DNA from: Bradyrhizobium sp. CB1650
Lineage (GTDB): Bacteria > Pseudomonadota > Alphaproteobacteria > Rhizobiales > Xanthobacteraceae
NCBI RefSeq assembly: GCF_029761915.1
Contig: NZ_CP121695.1
Coordinates: 3,997,501-4,061,500, forward strand
Length of the DNA stretch: 64,000 bases
Direction: 5' to 3'
Position numbers and translations under genes: made by a program. This document shows, in pieces, positions 7,798 to 17,808 of this stretch; position 1 is the stretch's first letter, and each line of letters opens with the position of its first letter. The notes under the pieces were generated by a model. That model was given only the letters and a program-made list of their open reading frames with translations, did not search any database and was not told the origin of the DNA.

Positions 7798-10260
7798 ATG
7801 AGTGCCGCAAAGAAGGCGCCGGGGAAACCGGCCACCGAGATGTTCGACGACATACCGGTGCTTCAGCGCAAATGGCGTGCTGCGCTGCGCCCGGGCGAGC
7901 GGCTTCCGCGCTACGAGGATGTGATGCTCGGCAGCCTTGGGCGGCTCGCCGACCATATCGCACTCCTGAAGGGCGACGGTGTACTCGAACTGTCGCGCAG
8001 CGGACGCTACGTGCAGAAATGGCTCGGCGACGAGCGCTGGGACATTCCGGTCGCTGAGCTGGCGCCGGATTGCGCCACCGCGCTGTCGGAAGCGGCGGCG
8101 AGCGCGCTTGAGAACGGGCGGCCATATCAGGCGAGCGCGCATTGTGTCCGCGACGGCATGGTCAGGACCTACGACGTGCTGGCGCTGCCGACCGCCTCGC
8201 GCTGGGGGGCGACACTGGTCGGCGCCTATGTCAACGAGCGCGGCGCGCAATACAATCTTCTCGATGCGATCTTCTCCTCGACCGACGATGCCGTCGTGTC
8301 GCTGGCGACGCTGCGCGACGCGCATGGGCAGCCGTTCGATCTCCAGATCGTGCATCACAACAGGAGCGCGGAGCTGCTGTTGAACGCGACGAGCGGCAGC
8401 CTGTTGTGGCGCCGCATCAAGGAGAGCGGAACGCTGCTGGCCTCAAGCGAGGTCATGGCGATACTGTTCGCGGCTGTGTCCGGCGGCCGCAGCGAGCAGC
8501 TCGAGATCGAGGCCGATGGCCGCCATCTGCGGCTGAGCGCCACCGCCTTCGCCGATATTGTCTCGCTGACGATCTCCGACGTCACCGCGCTGAAGCGGCG
8601 CGACGCCTCGTTTCGCCTGCTGTTCGACAACAACCCGATGCCGATGTGGGTGTTCGACGCGGAGACGAAGAAATTCCTCGGCGTCAACGATGCCGCGGTC
8701 CAGCACTACGGCTACAGCCGCGCCACCTTCCTGCGCATGACGCTGCCCGAGATCTGGCCGCAGGACGAGTGGGACAGCCATGCCGAAGCGCTCGAACGCA
8801 TCGGGGATGCCTATCACTCCTCGCGCAACTGGCGGCATCTGCGCGCCGACGGCAGCGAGATCGAGGTCCTGACCTTCGGTCGCCGCGTCACCTTTGATGA
8901 TCGCGACGGCTATCTGGTGGCGGTGGTCGATATCACCGAGCGGCGCAAGGCCGAGGCGCGGATCGCCCACATGGCGCACCATGACGGGCTGACCGACCTG
9001 CCGAACCGCGAATATTTCCAGGATCGCTTGAGGCAGGCGCTCGTTCAGGCCGGGGGCAAGCGGGTCGGCGTACTCTGTATCGATCTCGATCTGTTCAAGA
9101 ACGTCAACGACTCCTTCGGCCATCCCGTCGGCGACCGCCTGCTCAAGCAGGTCGCCGCGCGGCTCGCAACCACGATCCGCGGCGCCAACCTTGCCGCGCG
9201 GCTCGGCGGTGACGAGTTCGCTGTGATCCTGGCGGCGGACGTCTCGCCAAACGAGGCCAGCGCCTGCGCCACGCTGCTAATCGAGATGCTGAGCCAACCC
9301 TACAAAGTCGACGGGCTCGAGACGGTGATCGGCGCCAGCATCGGCATCGCACTGTCGCCGGGTGACGGCGCGACGTCGGAGGAATTGCTGCGCAATGCCG
9401 ACATGGCGCTGTACCGGGCAAAGTCGGACGGCGGCGGCGTGCATCGTTTCTTCGAGCGGGAGATGGACCTTCAGGCGCAGAGGCGGCGCGATATGGAAGT
9501 CGATCTGCGCCGCGCCTTCGCCAATGGCGAGTTCGAGCTGCACTACCAGCCGCTGGTGTCGATCGCATCCGACCGCATTTCCGGCTTCGAGTCACTGCTG
9601 CGCTGGCGTCATCCGGACAAGGGCATGATCTCGCCGGCGGAATTCATTCCCGTCGCCGAGGACATCGGCCTGATCACCCAGCTTGGCGAGTGGGTGCTGC
9701 GCGAAGCCTGCGCCGAGGCGGTGAAATGGCCTGTTGACGTCAAGGTCGCCGTCAATCTGTCGCCGGCGCAATTCCGCAGCCGCAATCTGGTCCAGATCGT
9801 GATCTCGGCCTTGGCGCAATCGGGCCTGTCGCCCAAGCGGCTCGAGCTCGAGATCACCGAGTCGGTCTTCCTGGCCGAGACCGACGCCAATCTCGCGATC
9901 CTGCATCAATTGCGCGAGCTCGGCGTCGGCATCTCCATGGACGATTTCGGCACCGGCTATTCCAGCCTCAGCTACCTGCGCAGCTTCCCCTTCGACAAGA
10001 TCAAGATCGATCGCTCCTTCGTCAAAGATCTCGCGCAGCGGCCCGACTGCGGTGCGATCGTGCGCGCCATCTCGGGGCTCGGACGCAGCCTCAACATCAC
10101 GACGACCGCGGAAGGCGTCGAGACCGAGGACCAGCTCGACTGGCTGCGCGCGGAGGGCTGCAACGAGGTGCAGGGTTTTCTGTTCAGCGCGGCGCGGCCT
10201 GCCGCCGAGATCGCCAAGCTGCTCGCCGATTTCGGCCAGCGCGCTTCACGGGCGGCGTAG
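7798..10260 (+). CDS. PAS-GGDEF-EAL bifunctional cyclic-di-GMP signalling protein
   Basis: This protein is about 820 residues. An N-terminal region (1-160) is followed by two PAS-like modules (about 170-270 and 275-385), the second being FRLLFDNNPMPMWVFDAET. Next come a diguanylate cyclase domain with the intact A-site RLGGDEFAV (about 468-476) and a phosphodiesterase domain whose signature reads ESLLRWRHP (E-x-L retained). It also keeps NLSPAQF, ELEITES, DDFGTGYSSL, KIDRSF, TAEGVET and QGF, so both halves look catalytically competent. No membrane segment is seen, so it is a cytosolic sensor of unknown ligand. The ATG at 7798, after GGGGACGAGG, seems better than an in-frame ATG at 7768. The 3' end overlaps the convergent hydrolase gene by 15 bases. 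Confidence 0.92.
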   Translation: MSAAKKAPGKPATEMFDDIPVLQRKWRAALRPGERLPRYEDVMLGSLGRLADHIALLKGDGVLELSRSGRYVQKWLGDERWDIPVAELAPDCATALSEAAASALENGRPYQASAHCVRDGMVRTYDVLALPTASRWGATLVGAYVNERGAQYNLLDAIFSSTDDAVVSLATLRDAHGQPFDLQIVHHNRSAELLLNATSGSLLWRRIKESGTLLASSEVMAILFAAVSGGRSEQLEIEADGRHLRLSATAFADIVSLTISDVTALKRRDASFRLLFDNNPMPMWVFDAETKKFLGVNDAAVQHYGYSRATFLRMTLPEIWPQDEWDSHAEALERIGDAYHSSRNWRHLRADGSEIEVLTFGRRVTFDDRDGYLVAVVDITERRKAEARIAHMAHHDGLTDLPNREYFQDRLRQALVQAGGKRVGVLCIDLDLFKNVNDSFGHPVGDRLLKQVAARLATTIRGANLAARLGGDEFAVILAADVSPNEASACATLLIEMLSQPYKVDGLETVIGASIGIALSPGDGATSEELLRNADMALYRAKSDGGGVHRFFEREMDLQAQRRRDMEVDLRRAFANGEFELHYQPLVSIASDRISGFESLLRWRHPDKGMISPAEFIPVAEDIGLITQLGEWVLREACAEAVKWPVDVKVAVNLSPAQFRSRNLVQIVISALAQSGLSPKRLELEITESVFLAETDANLAILHQLRELGVGISMDDFGTGYSSLSYLRSFPFDKIKIDRSFVKDLAQRPDCGAIVRAISGLGRSLNITTTAEGVETEDQLDWLRAEGCNEVQGFLFSAARPAAEIAKLLADFGQRASRAA

Positions 10261-11514
10261 TCCGGCAGGGTAACAGTCGTAGACGAGGGCCTTGAAGGCA
10301 GGCGTGATGCGGCCGCGCTCGTTCTGGGTCTGCTGCATCAAGATGTAGACCATGTCGAGCTTGGGATCGACGCCGAAATAGGTGCCGCTGCCCGAGTCCC
10401 ATTTCAATTCGCCGATCGAGCCCGGCGGCGGCGGTTTCGCGTTGCCGGGGTCGGTGCGCACCGCAAGGCCATAACCGTAGCCGAAGCCGTCGCCCGGAAA
10501 ATAGAAATAGTCGCGCCCGACGCCGGACCCCGGTCCGATATGATCGGTCGTCATTTCCTTGAACGCAGCAGGACTGAGGTAGCGCTCGCCCTCGAACTCG
10601 CCGCCGTTGAGCAGCATCTGCGCGAAGCGCTGATAGTCGGTGATGGTCGACAGCAGGCCGCCGCCGCCGGATTGCCATTCGGGATGGGCGAGGCGATCAT
10701 GTTCGGCATCCAGCAGGATCTGGTCGCTCGGCAGCGGCCGCGCCATCCGCGCAAGCTCCTCCTTCGTCGTCAGCACGAATTTGGTGCTGCTCATGCCGAG
10801 CGGATCGAGGATGCGCTGTTTCAGGAATTCGTAGAGCGTCTGTCCGGAAATCACCTCGATGACGCGACCGAGCACATCGGTGGAATGGCCGTAGCGCCAC
10901 AGCGTGCCGGGTTGGCGTGCCAGCGGCAGGCGGGCGATGCGCTCGGCGAATTCCCTGTTGTCGAACTGGCCGGCGAAGATGTTGGCCGCCTTGTAGGCCT
11001 GCTCGACCCATTTGCCGCCGATATAGTCGTAGCTGATGCCGGAGGTATGCCGCATCAGGTCCTGGATGGCCACGGGACGGTTCGGCGGCACAAGATCCAG
11101 CGCCAGCGAGCCGTCCGGATTGGTGACCTCCAGTCCGACCTTGGTCTCGGCAAAGGACGGAATGTATTTCGAGACGGGATCGGCGAGCGCAAGCTTGCCG
11201 GCATCGATCAGCATCATCGCCCCGAGGCTCGTGATCGGCTTCGTCATCGAGTGAATGGCGAAGATCGTATCCGGCGTCATGGCAAGGCCCGTCTTGACGT
11301 TGCGGACGCCGAACGTCCTCAGATAGACGGGCTTGCCGTGCTGCTGGACCAGGATCACGGCGCCGGGAAGCCGTCCGCTCGTCACCTCGTTGTCGAAGAA
11401 CGCCGTGATGCGGTCGAGCTGTTCGGGAGCAGGAGCGGGAATGCTCGTGGCGCGGCCTCGCGCCACCGTCCCGGCCAGCAGCGCCGCCCCGACCAGAAAT
11501 TCACGCCGCTTCAT
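10246..11514 (-). CDS. Exported serine hydrolase, beta-lactamase/PBP fold
   Basis: This 422-residue protein starts MKRREFLVGAALLAG. The twin Arg plus hydrophobic stretch suggests a Tat-type signal. The SxxK nucleophile motif is SMTK in IFAIHSMTKPIT. The second motif reads WRYGHSTDVLG, with Tyr in place. The third is weak, the LKWDSGSGTYFG region standing where HxG/KTG is expected. These are features of the class C beta-lactamase, esterase EstB and PBP4* group. It is probably an esterase or peptidase rather than an antibiotic resistance enzyme. An in-frame ATG at 11541 adds nine residues before the signal and is less likely. Confidence 0.85.
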   Translation of the reverse strand: MKRREFLVGAALLAGTVARGRATSIPAPAPEQLDRITAFFDNEVTSGRLPGAVILVQQHGKPVYLRTFGVRNVKTGLAMTPDTIFAIHSMTKPITSLGAMMLIDAGKLALADPVSKYIPSFAETKVGLEVTNPDGSLALDLVPPNRPVAIQDLMRHTSGISYDYIGGKWVEQAYKAANIFAGQFDNREFAERIARLPLARQPGTLWRYGHSTDVLGRVIEVISGQTLYEFLKQRILDPLGMSSTKFVLTTKEELARMARPLPSDQILLDAEHDRLAHPEWQSGGGGLLSTITDYQRFAQMLLNGGEFEGERYLSPAAFKEMTTDHIGPGSGVGRDYFYFPGDGFGYGYGLAVRTDPGNAKPPPPGSIGELKWDSGSGTYFGVDPKLDMVYILMQQTQNERGRITPAFKALVYDCYPAGLRRP

Positions 11515-11577
11515 CCGGGCTTCCTCCCTCGGCGGGATCAAAGCCGCAAGATGCTCAGGGCGTCAACAAGACATCGA

Positions 11578-12141
11578 TTAAAATCGCGTCACGATCTCGG
11601 AGAGCGCAGGGCGAGGGCGGTCCTCGCTCGGCTTGGTCGGCTTGCCGATATGCACGAAGCCGGCGAGCTTCTCGTCCGGCTTGAGGCCAAGCCCGTCCAG
11701 CACGTCGCGATCGAAGGAGAACCAGCCGGTCAGCCAGCAGGCGCCGTAGCCGAGCGCGGCTGCCGCCGTGACGATGTTCATGGCGCTGGCACCCGCGGAC
11801 AATTCCTGCTCCCACGCCGGCACCTTCGGATGCGGCTTGGTAAAGCTGACGATGCCGATCACCAGTGGGGCGTCGGTGAGCCGCTTCCGCTCGATCTCGA
11901 TGTCGGCCGCCGCGGCCCCGGGATTCTTCCGGGCGAAAACCTTGGCGATGACCTCGCCGGCGCGCGCACGTGCGTCGCCCTCGAAGATGATGAAGCGCCA
12001 CGGCACGAGCTTGCCGTGGTCGGGCACGCGCGCACCGATGGTCAAGATGGTATCGAGCTCAGCCGGCGAGGGGCCGGGCCCGGTCATCTCGCGCGGCTTG
12101 ACCGAGCGGCGGGTCTTCAGGAGTTCGATGGCGTCGGGCAC
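11578..12141 (-). CDS. Nitroreductase family flavoprotein
   Basis: This 187-residue protein has the FMN-dependent nitroreductase fold. The N-terminal KTRRSVK is the usual phosphate-contacting RRS motif. GARVPDHGKLVPWRFIIF follows, and the C-terminal half has AALGYGACWLTGW. Length and motifs match the short YdjA/BluB-like branch. The reaction is NAD(P)H-dependent reduction of an unknown substrate. I chose the GTG at 12141 because GAGGAA precedes it by 6-7 bases; the frame extends upstream to 12204 without a ribosome-binding site. It lies in the same direction as thrS, 93 bp downstream of that gene's stop. Confidence 0.88.
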   Translation of the reverse strand: MPDAIELLKTRRSVKPREMTGPGPSPAELDTILTIGARVPDHGKLVPWRFIIFEGDARARAGEVIAKVFARKNPGAAAADIEIERKRLTDAPLVIGIVSFTKPHPKVPAWEQELSAGASAMNIVTAAAALGYGACWLTGWFSFDRDVLDGLGLKPDEKLAGFVHIGKPTKPSEDRPRPALSEIVTRF

Positions 12142-12234
12142 TTTCGGTTCCTCTTCGGCTGGTCGTCGGGCGTGCAATCCCGAGATAGGCATGCACGCCC
12201 GCAACCGAAAGCCGGTTTAGATCGATTAAAGGGG

Positions 12235-14277
12235 TCAGGCCGCACCCCGCGCCCGCCGGACGTCCGGCGGGGTCGCCTCGTCGAGAAGCGCGGCGAGCGC
12301 TTCCTGCGTCGTCATCACCTTCTGACCGTCGCTGCCGAGCCGGCGGACGGAGACCGACTGGGTCTCGGCTTCTTTCTTGCCGACCACCAGCAGCGCCGGG
12401 ATCTTGGCCAGCGAGTGCTCGCGGACCTTGTAGTTGATCTTCTCGTTGCGCAGGTCGATTTCGGCCCGAAGCCCCGCGCGGCGCGCCTGCTCCACCACCT
12501 GCTTGGCGTACTCGTCGGCTTCCGAGGTGATGGTGGTGACCACCACCTGCACCGGCGAGAGCCAGAGCGGGAAGTTGCCGGCATAGTGCTCGATCAGGAT
12601 GCCGATGTAGCGCTCCATCGAGCCGCAGATCGCGCGGTGCACCATGACCGGCGGTTTCTTGCCGCCGTCGTGGTCGATGTAGAACGCCCCGAACCGTTCC
12701 GGCAGGTTGAAGTCGACCTGCGTGGTGCCGCACTGCCAGTCTCTCCCGATGGCGTCGCGCAGCACATATTCGAACTTCGGCCCGTAGAAGGCGCCTTCGC
12801 CCGGATTGATCTCGGTCTTGATGTGGTTGTTCTGCGTCTGGATCTCGCGCAGCACGGTGGCCATCACGCGCTCGGCGTGATCCCACATCGCATCGGTGCC
12901 GACGCGCTTATCCGGGCGGGTCGACAGCTTCACGGTGAGATCGCCGGTGAAGCCGAAGTCCGCGTAGGTCGACAGGATCAGATCATTGATCTTCAGGCAT
13001 TCGTCGGCGAGCTGATCCTCGGTGCAGAAGATGTGCGCATCGTCCTGGGTGAAGCCGCGTACGCGCATCAGGCCGTGCATGGCGCCGGACGGCTCGTAGC
13101 GGTGCACCACGCCGAATTCGGCGAGGCGCAGGGGCAGGTCGCGGTAGCTCTTCAGGCCGTGCTTGAAGATCTGCACGTGGCCGGGACAGTTCATCGGCTT
13201 CAGCGCGAACCAGCGCTTGTCCTCGGCCTCGTCGCCGGCGGACTGCGCCGCGAACATGTTCTCGCGGTACCAGCCCCAGTGGCCGGAGGTCTCCCACAAG
13301 ACCTTATCGAGGATCTGCGGCGCATTGACCTCGCTGTAGTCGCCGGTCAGGCGTCGCCGCATATAGGCGATGAGCTGCTGGAAGATGGTCCAGCCCTTGG
13401 GGTGCCAGAACACGACGCCCGGACCTTCCTCCTGGAAGTGGAAGAGGTCGAGCTCGCGCCCGAGCTTGCGATGGTCGCGCTTCTCGGCCTCCTCGATCTG
13501 CCTGAGGTAAGCGTCGAGGTCCTCCTGCTTGGCAAACGCCGTGCCGTAGATGCGGGTCAGCATCGGATTGTTGGAATCGCCGCGCCAGTAGGCGCCGGCA
13601 ACCTTCATCAATTTGAAGGCGTTGCCGACCTTGCCGGTCGAGGTCATATGCGGACCGCGGCACAGATCGAACCAGTCGCCCTGATAGTAGATCTTGATCG
13701 GCTCGTCGCCGGGAATGGCATCGACCAGCTCGACCTTGAAGGCCTCGCCCTTGTCGCGGAACACCTGCTTGCTCTTCTCGCGATCCCAGACCTCCTTGGT
13801 GAAGGGTCTGTCGCGCGCGATGATCTCGCGCATCTTCTTCTCGATCGCGGCAAAATCTTCCGGGGTGAACGGCTCGTTGCGGAAGAAGTCGTAATAAAAG
13901 CCGTTCTCGATCACCGGTCCGATCGTGACCTGGGTGCCCGGCCACAGCGATTGCACGGCTTCCGCCAGAACGTGTGCGCAGTCGTGGCGGATCAGCTCGA
14001 GCGCGCGGGGATCCTCGCGGCCGATCAGCTCGATCTTGGCGTCAGCCTCGATGGGATCGTTGAGGTCGGAGAGCACGCCGTCGAGCGCCATCGCCACCGT
14101 GCGCTTGGCCAGCGACGGCGAGATGCCCTTGGCGATGTCGAGGCCGGTGATGCTCTTGTCGAACTGGCGCTGGGCGCCGTCGGGAAAGGTGAGGGTGACC
14201 TTGGCGGCGGGAGTCACGGGCTTCAGGTTGCTGAGGCTGTACTGGAAGCCGGATTCGGACTTGTGCTGGTCGGACAT
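12235..14277 (-). CDS. thrS: Threonyl-tRNA synthetase
   Basis: This 680-residue class II synthetase charges tRNA-Thr. An N-terminal TGS domain (about 22-88) is followed by the editing domain with [10 protein letters not shown] (H98/H102). The catalytic core has the zinc-site motif [10 protein letters not shown] (about 361-370) and the motif 2 region [23 protein letters not shown]-terminal anticodon-binding domain (about 560-660) ends it. All expected motifs are present. The start at 14277 is fixed by AGGAG six to ten bases upstream. A very long open frame on the opposite strand (10540-14433) is an artefact of high GC. Confidence 0.97.
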   Translation of the reverse strand: MSDQHKSESGFQYSLSNLKPVTPAAKVTLTFPDGAQRQFDKSITGLDIAKGISPSLAKRTVAMALDGVLSDLNDPIEADAKIELIGREDPRALELIRHDCAHVLAEAVQSLWPGTQVTIGPVIENGFYYDFFRNEPFTPEDFAAIEKKMREIIARDRPFTKEVWDREKSKQVFRDKGEAFKVELVDAIPGDEPIKIYYQGDWFDLCRGPHMTSTGKVGNAFKLMKVAGAYWRGDSNNPMLTRIYGTAFAKQEDLDAYLRQIEEAEKRDHRKLGRELDLFHFQEEGPGVVFWHPKGWTIFQQLIAYMRRRLTGDYSEVNAPQILDKVLWETSGHWGWYRENMFAAQSAGDEAEDKRWFALKPMNCPGHVQIFKHGLKSYRDLPLRLAEFGVVHRYEPSGAMHGLMRVRGFTQDDAHIFCTEDQLADECLKINDLILSTYADFGFTGDLTVKLSTRPDKRVGTDAMWDHAERVMATVLREIQTQNNHIKTEINPGEGAFYGPKFEYVLRDAIGRDWQCGTTQVDFNLPERFGAFYIDHDGGKKPPVMVHRAICGSMERYIGILIEHYAGNFPLWLSPVQVVVTTITSEADEYAKQVVEQARRAGLRAEIDLRNEKINYKVREHSLAKIPALLVVGKKEAETQSVSVRRLGSDGQKVMTTQEALAALLDEATPPDVRRARGAA

Positions 14278-14464
14278 TGCTTTTCTCCTGAGGCTCACTC
14301 CTGCGAACGAGCGCAGGTAAGCGGGAACGAGCGATATATCAGGCGATTCGGCCCGTGCAATCGGGCATTTCCAAGAAAACGCCCGCGCGAAACCGGTGCC
14401 TTGCGCCAACTATTTCGCGGCCACGCCCTTTAACTCGCCGCCGGCGCCCGCTACATGCATCTGC

Positions 14465-15636
14465 ATGCAAAATGCCCCCGCCGCCTGCCGATTCGCGCCG
14501 ACCGCCCTGATGCTTGGAAATATCGTCACCGGCTGTTCGGTGCTGGCGCCGGCGGGGATGCTGCCGGAATTGGCGGCCGGACTCGACGTCACAGTCCACG
14601 CGGCCGGACTGCTGATCACCTTCGGCGCGATCACGCTGTGCGTCGGCTCGCCGCTGACGGCCTGGCTGACCAGCCGCATCGAGCGGCGGACCCTGCTCAC
14701 TCTGACACTTGCGCTGCTTGCCGCGGGCAATCTCGCCTCGGCGTTTGCCCCTGATTACGCGAGCCTGCTCGCCATCCGCCTCGTGATGCTCGCGGTCGGC
14801 GCGCTCTATACGCCGCAGGCCGCCGGCACCGCGGCACTGATCGTGCCGGTCGAAAAGCGCGGCAGCACCATCGCTTACGTCTTCCTCGGCTGGTCGCTTG
14901 CCGCCGCCGTCGGCCTGCCGCTGATCACCTTCATCGCCAGCCGCTACGGCTGGCGCACGGCCTATGGCGCGATCGGCGCTCTCGGCTGTGTCAGCTTCCT
15001 GCTGTTGCTGCTGCGCCTGCCCGCGGGCTTGAAAGGCGCGCGGGTGGATCTGAAGACCTGGAGCGAGGTCTGCCGCAGCCGGACGATCGTGTTGCTGCTT
15101 GCGATCACCATGCTGCAGATGTCTGGGCAGTTCGTGGTGTTCACCTTCATGGGACCGCTGCTCACAAAGCCGGTGCAAACCCTGATGCGATCGGCCTGGT
15201 GTTCGCTCTCTACGGCGTCTGCGGTTTCCTCGGCGTCGCCATCGCTACCCGGATCGTCGACACTTGGGGGCCCTATCGAACCTCGGTGTTGTTCACGTGC
15301 CTGCTGCTTGCGGGCATTGCGGGGTGGGCGCTGAGTGCCGGCACCTATGTGGCGATGGCCATTTCGGTCGCGATCTGGGGATTGGGCTTTGCCTCGACCA
15401 ATTCGATGCAGCAGGTGCGGCTGGTTGCGGCCGCCCCGCCGCTCGCCTCGGCAACCGTCGCGCTCAATACCTCGGTCCTCTACATCGGCCAGGCCATCGG
15501 CTCCGCCGTCGGCGGGCTCCTGTTTGCCCGCGAGCTCCTGCACGTGGTCGGCTTCGTGGCGGTCGGCTTCGTCGTCATGGCGGTGAGCCTGGTCGTGCTG
15601 ACCCGGCCACGGTCGACCGCCGCCGCGCCGGCCTAG
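14465..15636 (+). pseudogene. MFS transporter, broken by a frameshift
   Basis: The first part, from the ATG at 14465, encodes about 235 residues of an arabinose-efflux-type MFS permease (MLGNIVTGCSVLAPAGMLPEL, then DYASLLAIRL and RGSTIAYVFLGWSLAAAVGLPL). After GPLLTK near 15171 the frame shifts. The rest (AGANPDAIGLVFALYGVCGF to the C-terminus) continues in another frame to the stop at 15636. Restoring one base, for example a second G in AAGCCGG, gives an approximately 391-residue protein of normal length with about 12 membrane segments. It is either a true inactivating mutation or a sequencing error. The codon use of both halves looks healthy. Confidence 0.8.
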
Positions 15637-15727
15637 CCTTGGCGTTTTCGTGTGCGCAAGACGCTTGGCAAACCGCGCGGGACAGCGCTAGAAGGCAAGG
15701 CGTGGGGATCAAAGAGAGTTGACTGAG

Positions 15728-16105
15728 ATGAGGATGATTTTGGCGGTTGCCGCGGTGCTCTATTCAGCGTCCGCGTTTGCGCAAGCCGACAAGCCACCGA
15801 TGGTCGGGGACAAGCCGCTGGTGCAGGTCCAGTCCAAGGGGGCCAAGGCGGCGGCCACCACCGCGGCGGCGGCGCCGAAGGGCAAGCAGCAGTCGATCGC
15901 GGTGCGGCTCCAGGCCTGCCTCGAAATCGACGACGGCACCAAGGATCGCCTTAGCTGCTACGACGCGGTGGTCCCGCCGGCGCCGAAACCAAAGCCCGCG
16001 AAGGCCAAGGGCGTTGCCGATTGCCGCTTCCTCAAGGAAGAAGACGAGCGGCTGGCCTGCTTCAACGGCTTTGCCGAGAGCATTCCGAAGCTGCCCAAGA
16101 CCTGA
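15728..16105 (+). CDS. Small exported protein with duplicated Cys-pair motif
   Basis: This 125-residue protein has a signal peptide (about 1-19, cleaved near AFAQA), a Lys/Ala-rich low-complexity stretch and two copies of a motif. RLQACLEIDDGTKDRLSCYD lies at about 59-78 and VADCRFLKEEDERLACFNGF at about 97-116. Each copy has two Cys about 13 residues apart with an acidic helix between, suggesting two disulphide-closed helices in the periplasm. The ATG at 15728 begins the signal peptide; a TTG nine bases upstream is also possible. The stop lies inside a 16-bp tandem repeat. The function is unknown. Confidence 0.65.
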   Translation: MRMILAVAAVLYSASAFAQADKPPMVGDKPLVQVQSKGAKAAATTAAAAPKGKQQSIAVRLQACLEIDDGTKDRLSCYDAVVPPAPKPKPAKAKGVADCRFLKEEDERLACFNGFAESIPKLPKT

Positions 16106-16158
16106 GCTTGAAGTGACCTGAGCTTGAAGTGACCTGAGCTTGAAGTGACCTGAGCTTC
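16101..16158. repeat. 16-bp tandem repeat spanning a stop codon
   Basis: The unit CCTGAGCTTGAAGTGA occurs three times in perfect tandem (16101-16148) plus a partial copy. The TGA stop of the upstream gene lies in the first unit. No coding change results. Confidence 0.9.
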
Positions 16159-16185
16159 AAGAAGCCGGCGCTCAGGCGGTGCGGC

Positions 16186-17448
16186 CTAGCGGCTCGATGC
16201 CGATGAATTGGTCGCTGCAACACGCGTCAGCGCCAGCGATGGCGTTTCGGACATCTTCACCAGCACGTCCTGGAGCGGATTGCGCGTCCAGGCGCGGGTC
16301 ACATAGTCGCGATGGGTGATGCCGTCGCCGGTTTCGACGAATATCACGCTGCCGGGGCGCAAGGGCCCGTCCATGCCCTCGGAGACGGTGATGCCCTTCT
16401 GGCGCAGCATGCTCATCAGCTCGCGGTCGCGCCGCGCGGTGTAGTGGGTGTAGGAGCTGACGAAGAAGCCCGAGCGATGGCTCTCGATCCATGAGGCGAA
16501 CTTGTCGAGCTCGCCGTAGACGGCGTCGAGCAGCACGACACCGCGAACGCGGTCGCTGATGCCGCCGACCTCGAGGCTCCAGGCGGTGGGCAGGAAGCCG
16601 CCGCTGTAGCCAACGATGACGATCGGCATGTTGGCAAAGGCGCGTGCGCTGTTGGGATCGCCGCTGAGGCGGGCAAGATGCTCGGCCGATTCCGCCATGA
16701 AGCGCTTGAGGCCACCCGGCTGCCAGAACTTGCCCGCGCTGGAGTCTGCGGCATCGACCGCCAGCTGCGGTGCGAGGAGCACGGCGTTGGCGCCGGAATC
16801 GGTGATCTGCTGCGGCACGAGCTGCCGGTCGCGCACGTCGCGCGCCAGCGTCGCGCCGTTGCCGTGGAAGAACACCACGATCACGCCAGGCTTGCGGACG
16901 TCGAAATGCTCGGGCATGTGCACCAGCACGCGGCTGTCGCTGTAGGTCTCGTCCTGCCAGTAGACGCGTCCCGAATAGCTGCGATGGCCGCGCCGGTCGC
17001 CCTTGGAGATGTTGAGGAACGGCGCGTCGGAGGCGGGGTTGTTACCGAAATAGGGGAAGGCCGAGGACTTCATGCTGACGAGCGTCGTCAGGTCTTCGCG
17101 CTGTGGACGCTGGTACGGAACCTGCGGCTCTAGCGATGCCACTTTGTAGGGCGCCTGCTCCGGCGGTTGCTGTACGGCGCGCTTGGGCGAGAAGTCCGAC
17201 ATCTGTCGCTGCAGGAGACTCTCGCTCGCGGACGGGAAGCGATCCCTGAACTGCGGAGCAGGGAAGCGATCGTCGAACGTGTCGCTGCTTGCCACCTTGG
17301 TCTTCGCCACGACCTGTGTATTGGCCTGCGAGTTCGCCGCGAGTGTCGCGGCATTGGGCGCGTTGCCGCATTGAACCAGCGTCAGCGAAAGCGGTATCAA
17401 GGCCGAGATCAGGGCGATCCGGAGCGCACGACCGCGCGCAGCGGACAT
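16186..17448 (-). CDS. Lipoprotein with alpha/beta-hydrolase domain
   Basis: This 420-residue protein has a lipoprotein signal with lipobox LVQCG (Cys at about 27). A disordered linker runs to about residue 120. An alpha/beta-hydrolase-like core follows: VVFFHGNGA is an oxyanion strand, and IVIVGYSGGFLPTAW is a GxSxG nucleophile elbow. VVLLDAVYGEL and ETGDGITHRDYV could hold the acid and His. It is probably anchored in the inner leaflet of the outer membrane or in the periplasm. The substrate is unknown. The start at 17448 gives a compact lipoprotein signal; a start at 17526 would add 26 residues. Confidence 0.75.
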   Translation of the reverse strand: MSAARGRALRIALISALIPLSLTLVQCGNAPNAATLAANSQANTQVVAKTKVASSDTFDDRFPAPQFRDRFPSASESLLQRQMSDFSPKRAVQQPPEQAPYKVASLEPQVPYQRPQREDLTTLVSMKSSAFPYFGNNPASDAPFLNISKGDRRGHRSYSGRVYWQDETYSDSRVLVHMPEHFDVRKPGVIVVFFHGNGATLARDVRDRQLVPQQITDSGANAVLLAPQLAVDAADSSAGKFWQPGGLKRFMAESAEHLARLSGDPNSARAFANMPIVIVGYSGGFLPTAWSLEVGGISDRVRGVVLLDAVYGELDKFASWIESHRSGFFVSSYTHYTARRDRELMSMLRQKGITVSEGMDGPLRPGSVIFVETGDGITHRDYVTRAWTRNPLQDVLVKMSETPSLALTRVAATNSSASSR

Positions 17449-17808
17449 AGTCCAGTCTGCGCGCGTGTCAGTTCTCGGTTTCGGAACGGCCCCGACCATC
17501 CACCCATGACCCCGATCCAGCGGCAATAGGCAAATTGAGCCGACTGGGTTTAGGCGACGTTAAGCGTCCGGAGAAACTCTCCCCACATCCGGAACGCCCA
17601 AAAGGACCATGCAATCGTGTCGTGATTGTGGGAGGGAAAGGCTGGTTGGGTGGGTCACAGGCGCGTTTATTGCCAGGGAAGACGCATGAAAGGTGGTGGG
17701 ATACCAAATCCGGCCGCCTCATTTAACCCTTGTTAACCCTGCTTGAATTGACTTGGCCGATCTGCACGATGCTCCCACGAGGCGCGACGCCTGAGGTTAA
17801 GGACCCCG
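17449..17808. other. Divergent intergenic region
   Basis: These 360 bases separate the leftward lipoprotein gene from the rightward permease gene and should hold both promoters. A TTAA-N6-TTAACC pair lies at about 17724-17739, one base short of the CtrA spacing. No gene is supported; a 63-codon open frame on the plus strand has no recognisable character. Confidence 0.5.

Noticed and set aside
10540..14433. Open frame of about 1297 codons on the plus strand
   Set aside because: It runs antisense through the hydrolase, nitroreductase and thrS genes. Its translation is His/Arg/Asp-rich shadow text with no domain, an effect of high third-position GC.
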